In this document: positions 57,022 through 64,000 of the stretch, piece by piece
Layout of the letters: the number at the start of each line of letters is the position of its first letter
Numbering within the stretch: position 1 is the first letter of the stretch
Assembly (NCBI RefSeq): GCF_003353065.1
Contig: NZ_CP027806.1
Coordinates: 4,174,501 to 4,238,500, forward strand
Direction of reading: 5' to 3'
Origin: Cyclonatronum proteinivorum
GTDB taxonomy: Bacteria > Bacteroidota > Rhodothermia > Balneolales > Cyclonatronaceae
DNA length: 64,000 bases
Translations under genes and position numbers: made by a program
Notes under the pieces: model-generated
Databases searched by the model: none
Told to the model about the DNA's origin: nothing
Seen by the model: the letters and a program-made list of their open reading frames with translations, nothing else

Positions 57022-57212
57022 TAGGATAAACAAGCCCTGTGTTCCACCCTCCGGCCACACAGGCCACCGCGTACGCATACCCCCCCATGCAAAACAGCGC
57101 CCACGACATCGAATAACTCCCCGCCACCACCCAACACCGCGGCGCCCCCGCCTCGATAGCTTTGTGACCAGAGACTGAAGCCCTGCAACCAAGGTCATCA
57201 TCAGGTTGAAGC

Positions 57213-57300
57213 TTTCTTTTTTTGGGTAAAACTCCGTGAACATCAATGGCGCAAAGGCAGCGCAAACACCCCAAACCTAAGATGAATCCCTTGCTTTTTG
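57213..57300 (+). repeat. Dispersed repeat family 1, copy E (half changed)
   Basis: Starts TTTTTTTGGGTAAAACTCCG and keeps CCGTGAACATCA, but the second arm and CTTTCGTGACAG are replaced by unrelated sequence. The right block CCCAAACCTAAGATGAATCC, CTTGCTTTTTG is intact. It shows the two outer blocks are retained independently of the hairpin. Region 57022-57212 and 57301-57640 shows no gene. Confidence 0.75.
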
Positions 57301-57640
57301 TGACCGAGCACGAAACTCGCCTGGTATACTTGAACAGAATCTTGAAGGTTCCCATGGCAGAAAACACGGCTACCGGATTTCACGGTCAAATTTGCCAATC
57401 CGGAAAGTAAAGCGTGCGCTATTCCGGTTGTTAATCAAAAGATTGAGACAGTCCTTCGCATGTTCTCAATTCAGCCCGGCTGATTGTAGCTTGATTTCAA
57501 ACTGATAAAATCCCTCACTCAGTACACATAAATCTTTTCAGTGCTGTGGGCATATCCCAGGGTTCTGATTTCGTTTCTGAGCTGCTTAAGCAGTTTAGAT
57601 TTTGCTGACTAAAGTTTAACCTGAGGGTTTTTCAGGAGTG

Positions 57641-57801
57641 AAGTCGTATAAGTATTTCCATATACGATTCCGCAATAGCCAAATCCTTACAAGTAATTAA
57701 ATGCCATTTTGGGTACTTAATACGTACCCAGACGTCGCATAAGTAGATAATTCTTTACTTATACTACTTGGGGGTGTATATTGTCAGTTGCTCAATAAGT
57801 A
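57641..57801 (+). repeat. Cassette-associated repeat, inverted partial copy M3
   Basis: AAGTCGTATAAGTATTTCC ... TACTTATACTACTTGGGGG, the reverse of the M1 hairpin part at 24313-24480, including GTACTTAATaCGTACCC and TAGATAATTCTTTACTTATA. IS1380 insertion at 57802 cuts it; the remainder (GTTATACCTCATCCC) continues at 60588. Confidence 0.75.
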
Positions 57802-57908
57802 CCTTAATCCGTGAGCAATCCGGCCCATTCATAGCCTAAAACGTTTGTATTACTAGCTTTAGCGATTCTGCGTATTTTCACCCAACTGGTGAACCCTCAT
57901 ATAATCGT

Positions 57909-59273
57909 TTGAGCATGTCAAAAATACAATTTGAGCTTACCTCTACACCAATTACCTCTCATGCAGGTCTGGCTTTTATTGGTCAGGCCCTTGATGATCC
58001 CGTGCTGGCCAATGACATCAATGGCCTTTGTTCGCTGCCCCGCAACAAGAATTATATTTCCACCCTTGATACCATTAAGGCCATGATTGGGCTGTTGTCG
58101 GTCGGTAAACCTCAGTTTGACGCTATAGCTGAATATCGTGCCGATCCCGTATTTGCCACTGCCTTGGGAATAAAAAAGACCCCCTCACCGGAAACCCTGC
58201 GCCAGCGTCTTGAGCAATGCCCGGAGTCATTGAATAATGTCTTTCGTGAGTTCAACACCCGCCTGCTGGCAGCTCATCCGCACCTGCTGACCGAAGATCT
58301 GCACGGGCAGACCTGGGCGGTGATTCACTGTGATGTCTCACCCATGGATAACTCCAACAGCCACAAAGAAGGCGTAGACTGGACATACAAACAGTTTGAA
58401 GGCTATGCGCCCATGCTTGGCTACATCGGTCCGTATGGTTTGATGATAAACAACGAGCTGCGCAACGGCTCGGCGCACAGCAACACACCCGGCACCGATG
58501 CGTGGTTCAAGCAGACCATGGATATGGCTGAGCGTATGACCAGCCACAAGCGGCTTGTGGTGACCGACTCGGGCAACGATAGTGGCGTCAATGTCAGGTT
58601 ATTTATGCGCCAGAAGGATACTGATTTTGTTGTGAAGTGCAACCTACGCAATCAGGATCCGCAGGAGTGGCTGGATCTGGCTGTGAAGCAAAACGGCGGA
58701 GCCGATGGCGAGTACGTAGATATAGGCGCACGGGCATGGTACGGACAAAAGCAAGTACAGATTCCCGGACATAGTGACACCCCTGATGATCCGAAGACTT
58801 GCCGGATTGTGTTCCGGGTTACCAAGCGGTTTGCCCGCACGGACGGGCAGTATATGTTTCCGGCTATGATCACCGTCGATGCGTATTGGACGAGCCTGGA
58901 CTGGACCCCGGAGCAGATACATGAGTTCTACAAGCAGCGGGGTACCAGCGAGCAGTACCACAGTGAACTCAAGACAGATATGGATGTAGAGCGACTCCCC
59001 TCGGGTAAATTCAGGGTCAACCAGCACGTGCTGGATATGAGCATGATAGCCTTTAATTTATTGCGACTGGCGGGGCAAGGCATGCTAAAAACAGGTCTGG
59101 TGCCGGGGCGAAAAGCCAGGAGCAAACGGCTTCGGCTGCGCACCGTCATCCAGAACCTGATGTATATGGCGGGACGGCTGGTTCAACATGCACGCAAAAC
59201 CATCATCCGCATTTTTGAGGGTCACGGCTGGGCGGCGCCTGTCATGGCGCTCAAACTTTTACCTCGCGGGTAG
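57909..59273 (+). CDS. IS1380 family transposase
   Basis: 454 residues, full-length for the family. Catalytic region: VIHCDVSPMDNSNSHKEGV (first Asp), RLVVTDSGNDSGVN (second Asp region) and YKQRGTSEQYHSELKTDMDVERLPSGKF, the Y-x2-R-x3-E-like motif with E around EQYHSELK. No stop or frameshift. Mobile-element transposase in the cytoplasm acting on the ends at 57802 and 60581. The nested insertion lies downstream of the gene, so the gene itself is intact. Confidence 0.92.
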   Translation: MSMSKIQFELTSTPITSHAGLAFIGQALDDPVLANDINGLCSLPRNKNYISTLDTIKAMIGLLSVGKPQFDAIAEYRADPVFATALGIKKTPSPETLRQRLEQCPESLNNVFREFNTRLLAAHPHLLTEDLHGQTWAVIHCDVSPMDNSNSHKEGVDWTYKQFEGYAPMLGYIGPYGLMINNELRNGSAHSNTPGTDAWFKQTMDMAERMTSHKRLVVTDSGNDSGVNVRLFMRQKDTDFVVKCNLRNQDPQEWLDLAVKQNGGADGEYVDIGARAWYGQKQVQIPGHSDTPDDPKTCRIVFRVTKRFARTDGQYMFPAMITVDAYWTSLDWTPEQIHEFYKQRGTSEQYHSELKTDMDVERLPSGKFRVNQHVLDMSMIAFNLLRLAGQGMLKTGLVPGRKARSKRLRLRTVIQNLMYMAGRLVQHARKTIIRIFEGHGWAAPVMALKLLPRG

Positions 59274-59482
59274 CACAGCATACAGCTTGGGATAGAAAAC
59301 AGACGGCAAAACAGCAAGTGAAACAAAGCCCATGCAGGCATTGAGGCATTGGTATGCATTGTAGCGCCAAAACAAGAGCAAAAACGGTGCTCGAAGAGGT
59401 CTTACGGGGATTGAATTGATCGTAATGAACGACTTTGGTGAGCTACAGCAAGCTAAATGATCCAGATTTCTAACAGCTATTG

Positions 59483-60525
59483 ACCTGAGTTCGATTAATA
59501 ATTAGGCTAAAGTTGATCGACAAATTGTTGAAAAAGCACAATTTATATGTCGGATAAGTCACAACAAATTGCTATATTAAGTCTACCAATAACAACAACA
59601 TAGCAAAATAAGTCATGACATTATCCGACAATAAAATTACCGAAATATACTGCCTGGTTGACAACTTCTGCATCGGCTTTCATCGCTCAATGGCCAAGCA
59701 TATGCTTGGAAATACCCCCAAGCGAAAGCCAAATCTGTCTACCAGCGAGGTGATCACAATTATGATTCTGTTTCATCACAGTGGATATCGCACCATCAAG
59801 TGCTTCTATACTCAATATGTCAAGGTACACATGTGTCATCTTTTCCCCAAGACCGTTTCATATAATCGCTTCGTTGAGCTTATGGCTGGTGCCAATTTGC
59901 CGCTGGCATTATTTGTCAAAGAGTGCTGTATGGGAAAGTGCACCGGTATCTCATTCATAGATTCCACTCCGCTGCGTGTGTGCAAAAACAAGCGTATATC
60001 CAACCATAAAGTCTTCAAGGGCATTGGCCAGTTGGGTAAATCTTCAATAGGATTTTTCTTCGGATTTAAACTTCATCTGGCTGTCAATGATAAGGGAGAA
60101 TTGCTCAACTTCCTGATTAGTCCGGGAAATATGGACGACCGTGATCCCCTTAAAAATCCTAACTTTATCAAAGCTTTTACAGGAAAAATGTATGCAGATA
60201 AAGGCTATATCTCAGCGGCACTGTCCAGGATTTTGTTTGATGACGGCATTCATCTGATTACCCAAATACGCAAGAATATGAAAAATTGCCTGATGAGTCT
60301 TAATGACAAAATCCTGTTGCGAAAGAGATCTGTTATTGAGACCATAAATGATGAACTCAAAAACATGTGTCAAATTGAACATTCCCGTCATCGCTCTTTC
60401 GCTAACTTTTTGTCTAACCTGCTGTCGGGATTAGCTGCCTATTCCTTCTTTCCCAAAAAGCCCGCCATAAAGTATGAATCCGTTCATACTAACCAATTAA
60501 GCATGATTTAAAATCGAACTCAGGT
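59483..60525 (+). mobile_element. IS982-type insertion sequence nested in the IS1380 element
   Basis: Terminal inverted repeats ACCTGAGTTCGATT (59483-59496) and AATCGAACTCAGGT (60512-60525) are perfect over 14 bases, and TATTG is duplicated on both sides (59478-59482, 60526-60530). Length 1043 bp, typical of IS982. It sits in the 3' non-coding end of the IS1380 element. Confidence 0.92.
59615..60511 (+). CDS. IS982 family transposase
   Basis: 298 residues. SFIDSTPLRVCKNKRI (DDE first Asp), GFKLHLAVNDKGELL, MYADKGYISAALS (second Asp) and KRSVIETINDELKNMCQIEHSRHRS (catalytic Glu with the IEHSRHRS tail) are the IS982 signatures. Uninterrupted. It is the only gene in this element. Confidence 0.92.
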   Translation: MTLSDNKITEIYCLVDNFCIGFHRSMAKHMLGNTPKRKPNLSTSEVITIMILFHHSGYRTIKCFYTQYVKVHMCHLFPKTVSYNRFVELMAGANLPLALFVKECCMGKCTGISFIDSTPLRVCKNKRISNHKVFKGIGQLGKSSIGFFFGFKLHLAVNDKGELLNFLISPGNMDDRDPLKNPNFIKAFTGKMYADKGYISAALSRILFDDGIHLITQIRKNMKNCLMSLNDKILLRKRSVIETINDELKNMCQIEHSRHRSFANFLSNLLSGLAAYSFFPKKPAIKYESVHTNQLSMI

Positions 60526-60665
60526 TATTGGTAATATTGACCGGAGAATATCAGGCAAAGAAAATTGCTCACGGATTTAGGTAAGTAGTTATACCTCATC
60601 CCCTTTCAACAGCATTCTTTTAAACCGTGCTTTTATAAAGTTCACATTATTGTTAACTTGCAACA

Positions 60666-61022
60666 GTGCGTGAAATCAAATTTTATATAACCCCATCTGG
60701 TAAAAGTCCGGTCGCTGATTTTTTGGATTCGCTCACTTCAAAACAAGTGAAGAAAGTTACCTGGGTTTTGAACTTGATTGAGAATACGAATCGGGTTCCC
60801 AGGGAGTATTTCAAAAAGTTAGCTGGCACTTCCGGTATCTGGGAAGTTCGGGTTCAATCCGGATCAAATATTTTCAGACTTCTTGGTTTTATGGACTATG
60901 GAAAATTTGTAGTTCTTACTAATGGTTTTGTGAAAAAATCACATAAAACGCCTAAAAATGAAATCGAAATTGCAGAAAACCGAAAATCCGATTATCTGTT
61001 TAGAAAAGGAGAATCAACATGA
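60666..61022 (+). CDS. HigB-like toxin (RelE superfamily, Gp49 type)
   Basis: 118 residues from a GTG at 60666. [79 protein letters not shown] is the phage-derived Gp49/HigB fold, including the KKsxKTPkxEIe.A basic motif used for mRNA cleavage on ribosomes. It overlaps the antitoxin start in ATGA. It starts about 80 bases after the IS1380 element. Confidence 0.88.
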   Translation: MREIKFYITPSGKSPVADFLDSLTSKQVKKVTWVLNLIENTNRVPREYFKKLAGTSGIWEVRVQSGSNIFRLLGFMDYGKFVVLTNGFVKKSHKTPKNEIEIAENRKSDYLFRKGEST

Positions 61023-61309
61023 GTGATTTACAAGCATACATCCGTAAACGAAAGCAATCAGATCCTGACTTTGCTGTAGATTATGAGACTGGTTATCAAC
61101 AATTCAGGATAGGCGTAATGTTAAAACTGGCCCGTGAAGATGCCGGTTTAACTCAGGAAGAGGTTGCAAAAAAACTTAATACCAAAAAATCAGCGATTTC
61201 CAGAATTGAGAATCACGCAGAGGATATACGGTTGTCAACTTTGGAAAAATACGCTCGTGCTTTTGGGAAAACGTTAAAATTAGAGTTGCAAGAGACACCC
61301 GAGGTATAA
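61019..61309 (+). CDS. HigA-like XRE antitoxin
   Basis: 96 residues. [60 protein letters not shown] is a complete helix-turn-helix XRE domain. It likely neutralises the upstream toxin and represses the operon. The toxin-first order is the HigBA arrangement. The attC-like site c begins at the end of its coding sequence. Confidence 0.9.
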   Translation: MSDLQAYIRKRKQSDPDFAVDYETGYQQFRIGVMLKLAREDAGLTQEEVAKKLNTKKSAISRIENHAEDIRLSTLEKYARAFGKTLKLELQETPEV

Positions 61310-61392
61310 CAACGGTTTCGTGCTGACCGGTTCGGCTCTTGTTGAACTTCAACGTTGATCGCCCGGCAGCACAAACCGTGGGCCGTTATTGC
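61305..61392 (+). repeat. attC-like inverted repeat (site c)
   Basis: Left arm TATAACAACGGTTTCGTGCT plus GACCGG; right arm CCGGCAGCACAAACCGTGGG plus CCGTTATTG. Arms pair through AACGGTTTcGTGCTG-CCGG with an asymmetric unpaired GGCC-like run on one side. Nearly the same arms occur, reversed, in site a. It follows the higBA cassette. Confidence 0.65.
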
Positions 61393-61410
61393 ACATTAAA
61401 CTCAACAGCT

Positions 61411-61839
61411 ATGAAAAAGATAATTTTAGTTTTCAGCATCGTATTTGTTTTCATGAGTGGTTGCCAAATTTTGAGTTCTGATAGCACGAGCTCTCCAGAA
61501 ATTAAAATCGAACCATCTCCTGTCATTACCGGTCAGGAAGTCACAGTGACTATAAGTCATTCAAAGGAATTTATAATGCCCTATTGTGGCGGAATTACTT
61601 ATGAAATTGAAAAATTAGAATCAGAGAATTGGGTAGTAATTGATGGTCAGTATGGGCCTTGTAACGGCATGATATTACCAGAAACCTCTATTTCGGAATC
61701 CATCAGTATTAACTTTATAATTGATGAAGTGGGTGTTTATAGGTTCGTTTCATCATTTAAATACAATCCAAAGGATGAATTTAAATCTATTTACTCGAAT
61801 AACTTTGAAGTAGCTTCGATGGGTATCATGCCTTTGTAA
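61411..61839 (+). CDS. Hypothetical lipoprotein
   Basis: 142 residues from the ATG at 61411 (MKKIILVFSIVFVFMSGC, lipobox MSGC); an in-frame ATG at 61339 reads through the attC-like site and is unlikely. The mature part (IKIEPSPVITGQEVTVTISH, GVYRFVSSFKYNP) looks like one immunoglobulin-like beta domain with two cysteines. One-gene cassette between sites c and d. Function unknown. Confidence 0.65.
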   Translation: MKKIILVFSIVFVFMSGCQILSSDSTSSPEIKIEPSPVITGQEVTVTISHSKEFIMPYCGGITYEIEKLESENWVVIDGQYGPCNGMILPETSISESISINFIIDEVGVYRFVSSFKYNPKDEFKSIYSNNFEVASMGIMPL

Positions 61840-61841
61840 TG

Positions 61842-61969
61842 TGCACTAACAAGCGCATTTACAGGGGAAGCGGACGTGCCGTTGGTTTCCAAGGTTGCTT
61901 GTTTTGACATTTCAATCGTTTATTTACCCATCATCTCCGCGCCCGTTATGCGCCGGGGCGTTATGGTGC
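61842..61969 (+). repeat. attC-like inverted repeat (site d)
   Basis: Starts GCACTAACAAGCGCATTTAC and ends GCGCCGGGGCGTTATGGTGC. The outer GCAC..TAAC / GTTA..GTGC boxes and inner AGCGCA / TGCGCC arms pair, with a long loop. The ends resemble the TAACAA ... GGCGTTA ends of known attC/VCR sites. It follows the lipoprotein cassette. Confidence 0.6.
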
Positions 61970-62055
61970 TTATTTTAATTCACTACTCCCCCCCCCCTTT
62001 AAAGACCATGAGGAGTTGATTATCGTTAAATAAAAAAATTCATTACATTTCAAAA

Positions 62056-62298
62056 ATGAAGACGCTAACAATAAACATACCGAATACCGCAGATATCGAT
62101 GACAAAGAGGCAAAAATGTCATTGGCGTCAAAATTATATGAAAGAGGGAAACTTACACTCGGGCAAGCTGCTGAACTTGCCGGCTATCCGAAAGAGACTT
62201 TCATGGAATTGCTTGCTGATTACAATGTACCATTGATCAACTATCCTGCGGATGAACTTGACGAAGATATAGACAATGCCCAACGTTATAGTATCTGA
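62056..62298 (+). CDS. UPF0175 family antitoxin
   Basis: 80 residues: MSLASKLYERGKLTLGQAAELAGYPKETFMELLADYNVPLINYPADELDEDI matches UPF0175 (LA..LYe.GkLSlgqAAelAg.sr..F.elL...gi....y...el..D). It overlaps the toxin gene by 23 bases. A small DNA-binding or toxin-neutralising protein. Confidence 0.88.
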   Translation: MKTLTINIPNTADIDDKEAKMSLASKLYERGKLTLGQAAELAGYPKETFMELLADYNVPLINYPADELDEDIDNAQRYSI

Positions 62299-62731
62299 TA
62301 CGAGTTGTCTCATTTTATTCTACAAAATCGGAGAGTTTGATCTTCTGAAAAAGGTTTTCGGCAAACTTCAAATCACAAAGACGGTTCAAAAAGAATTCAA
62401 TCAATCGATTCCGGATTGGATTGAGATTGTTGAGCCAAATACAGATTTACAGAAAGGATTAATAAGCAATTTGGACAAAGGAGAAGCCTCAGCTATAGCA
62501 TTGGCTTCAGAGCATGATAATTCTCTTTTGATCATTGATGAAATCAAAGGCAGGAAAGTAGCTAAAGAAATGGGTATTTCTGTTACCGGTTCACTTGGTG
62601 TGCTGATTGCAGCCAAAAACAGAGGGCATATTCAGAATGTCAAACCTTTCATAGATAAAATCCAGCAAACAAATTTTCGTATTTCGAAAGAATTGATTGA
62701 ACGGCTTCTTGAAAATGTTAATGAACCCTGA
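62276..62731 (+). CDS. PIN-like toxin (DUF3368)
   Basis: 151 residues: VIVSDTSCLILFYKIGEFDLLKKVFG (first Asp), LDKGEASAIALASEH (Glu of the GEaeAI motif), LLIIDEIKGRKVAKEMGISVTGSLGVLIAAKNRGHI (D..gR..A...g...tGtlGvL..AK..G.i). This is the full DUF3368 PIN-fold RNase pattern. Paired with UPF0175 as a VapBC-like module. Confidence 0.88.
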   Translation: MPNVIVSDTSCLILFYKIGEFDLLKKVFGKLQITKTVQKEFNQSIPDWIEIVEPNTDLQKGLISNLDKGEASAIALASEHDNSLLIIDEIKGRKVAKEMGISVTGSLGVLIAAKNRGHIQNVKPFIDKIQQTNFRISKELIERLLENVNEP

Positions 62732-62897
62732 TAAGGGTCGTTTGCAGCCATAGCCAGCGTTTCAATCGGATTTTACCGCCCAAGGCTGGCAATAAAAATT
62801 TTAAGAGTTGCGGTATCTCTTGTTTTTCCACTTTATTAGCCATGTTTTTCCTGTTGACCTGCCCAAGTTTCTTGCAGAGCGTTTTAGTTGGGTACCC

Positions 62898-62935
62898 GGC
62901 AGCACAAACGCCAAACCGTCATTTGCACCATCCAT
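62898..62935 (+). repeat. Half of an attC-like site (site e)
   Basis: CCGGCAGCACAAACGCCAAA plus CCGTCATTTGCAC matches the right arms of sites a and c (GCAGCACAAACGCCAAGCCGTTAT and CCGGCAGCACAAACCGTGGGCCGTTATTGCAC). A convincing left arm upstream (62735-62800) was not found. It would close the UPF0175/DUF3368 cassette. No intact gene lies in 62732-63285. Confidence 0.4.
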
Positions 62936-63212
62936 CCTGCCAAATTCAATATTTCGTTTTTGGCATGCGCTCCATTTGAAAGTATTCCGAAATTGAAGCA
63001 CTTAATGCTATTAAAAAAGCGTAGCAATGGATTTTTTAGAAGTCCAAAAGCATTACCGAACGCAGCTCTGATTCTGATAACTATCTGCCTCAACCTGAAT
63101 GCTCTGTCCGAACCGACTCCGGAGGTATTATCCATCGTTAAAACCAATCATCTGTTAATCACACTCTCCCGGATTAGTGCGCTCCAACTATCAGTAAACG
63201 CATCCCAAATAC

Positions 63213-63256
63213 AAAGCCGCCCCGTTTTCCTTTTCGCAAAACGGGGCGGCTTTTTT
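63213..63256. terminator. Strong hairpin terminator
   Basis: AAAGCCGCCCCGTTTT / AAAACGGGGCGGCTTTT forms a 16-bp stem with a ~9-base loop and a T-run on the plus side. It lies 30 bases past the korB stop on the minus strand and can also end plus-strand cassette transcripts. Confidence 0.85.
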
Positions 63257-63285
63257 ATTGCAGTGCAGAAATGAGGAACTCGGTT

Positions 63286-64000
63286 TTACTTCACCACCCA
63301 GGTTTCATCCCCGGCAAGCAGGGCGTCCAAGTCTCCTTTGCCTTTTTGGGCAAGCGCCTGATCGGCCTGTTGATTGAAGAGCTCATCATAAGCGGGACGC
63401 TCGTTGTCCAGGAAAACGCCGAACGGGCGCGGGAGGCGGTCTTCGTGCCGGTTGTCTTCGAAGAAGCGTGCCAGCAGGTAGGCTTTGTAGGCGTCCTTCT
63501 CGTCGTGAATCCACAGGTCGCTTTCGCTCCACTGTCCATCATCGAGGCGTACCAGCTGCGGACGCGTGCCTTCGAGCCTGATCCCCTTCTCCCCTTCTTT
63601 CCCGAAAACCAGCGGCTTGCCGTGCTCCAGATACAGGGCTGTGTCGCTGCGACGCCGTTTGTCGGTGTACACTTCAAACGCCCCGTCGTTGAACACAATG
63701 CAGTTCTGATAAATCTCCAGCAGGGCCGCGCCTTTGTGGCCGTGCGTACGCCTGAGCATTTCGTTGAGGTGTTTCGGGTCGCGGTCCATCGCACGGGCGA
63801 AGAATCCGGCATCGGCCCCCATCGCAAGGGCGGCAGGGTTGAACGGATGATCGAGAGAGCCCATTGGCGTCGATTTGGTGACCATGCCTTCATGGGAAGT
63901 CGGCGAATACTGTCCTTTGGTCAGACCATAAATTTCGTTGTTGAACAGCAAGATGTTCAGGTCCACATTCCGGCGCAGCACGTGAATCAGATGGTTTCCG
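63286..64000 (-). CDS. korB: 2-oxoacid:ferredoxin oxidoreductase beta subunit, N-terminus cut by window edge
   Basis: The frame runs through the right edge (GNHLIHVLRRNVDLN... at 64000). FNNEIYGLTKGQYSPTS is the end of the thiamine-diphosphate-binding region of KorB-type subunits (GLTGGQ-like), and FNPAALAMGADAGFFARAMDRD, LLEIYQNCIVFNDGAF follow. It decarboxylates a 2-oxoacid, probably 2-oxoglutarate, to the acyl-CoA with ferredoxin reduction, in a complex with the alpha subunit. The alpha gene would be upstream, outside the window. Confidence 0.85.
   Translation of the reverse strand, partial: GNHLIHVLRRNVDLNILLFNNEIYGLTKGQYSPTSHEGMVTKSTPMGSLDHPFNPAALAMGADAGFFARAMDRDPKHLNEMLRRTHGHKGAALLEIYQNCIVFNDGAFEVYTDKRRRSDTALYLEHGKPLVFGKEGEKGIRLEGTRPQLVRLDDGQWSESDLWIHDEKDAYKAYLLARFFEDNRHEDRLPRPFGVFLDNERPAYDELFNQQADQALAQKGKGDLDALLAGDETWVVK

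Larger units (their letters stand above)
57802..60581 (+). mobile_element. IS1380-type insertion sequence carrying a nested IS
   Basis: Terminal inverted repeats CCTTAATCCGTGAGCAAT (57802-57819) and ATTGCTCACGGATTTAGG (60564-60581), one mismatch. The flanks repeat TAAGTA on both sides (57796-57801 and 60582-60587), a target duplication. It inserted in repeat M3. Without the nested IS the element is about 1.73 kb, normal for IS1380. Confidence 0.9.

Noticed and set aside
62888-63274. 128-residue plus-strand frame
   Set aside because: It runs through half-site e and the strong terminator hairpin and has no family features.

Overview
The window looks like a chromosomal segment of a Bacteroidota-type (FCB group) bacterium, most like the Balneolales/Rhodothermales side. 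The evidence is a secreted protein with a type IX secretion C-terminal domain (7.7-10.2 kb), an Omp85 TamA/TamB pair, a ferredoxin-dependent 2-oxoacid oxidoreductase beta subunit, and GC-rich housekeeping genes beside AT-rich accessory islands. No rRNA, tRNA or CRISPR array was recognised. The assignment is inferred from gene families, not from a marker gene.

Layout. 0-5 kb: DoxX fragment, YgjV-like/GNAT-like fusion, a frameshifted DUF2335 membrane protein, a two-gene sodium:solute symporter operon and a rhomboid protease. 5.3-10.2 kb: YtoQ-like protein, then S26-type peptidase and HPr-kinase-like genes opposite a PqqD gene (a RiPP-like set), and a large T9SS-exported putative metalloprotease. 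10.2-12 kb: a REP-associated transposase (RAYT) between two arrays of palindromic REP units. 12.1-22.3 kb: a defence-type island with a PLD nuclease/SF2 helicase fusion, a PEGA lipoprotein, and an Eco57I-like restriction system whose helicase N-terminus is missing and replaced by AT-rich DNA carrying an HNH nuclease, a remnant methylase and a 58-residue protein.

22.3-32.4 kb and 60.6-63 kb: AT-rich single-gene or toxin-antitoxin units, several followed by imperfect inverted repeats that resemble integron attC sites. They include Fic/antitoxin, RelE/antitoxin, a Panacea-type unit, HigBA, UPF0175/DUF3368, a decayed VapBC and several orphan lipoproteins. No integron integrase is present, so these look like integrase-less cassette clusters (CALIN-like). 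A long dispersed repeat recurs here and was hit by an IS1380-type element, which itself carries a nested IS982-type element (57.8-60.6 kb).

32.5-57 kb is mostly housekeeping: a nuclease/phosphatase-family enzyme, bifunctional chorismate mutase/prephenate dehydrogenase, a GCS2-CBS fusion, SpmB/SpmA, an outer-membrane barrel, KatG, TamB/TamA, a fused 5-oxoprolinase/hydantoinase and a TPR histidine kinase. The window ends inside korB.

At least five non-coding repeat families are visible: an ~85-90 nt element with the palindrome CCGTGA-ACA-TCACGG (five copies, all in one orientation), the REP units, the cassette-associated repeat, a pair of ~135 nt inverted repeats bounding 34.8-39.0 kb, and short palindromes common in intergenic DNA.
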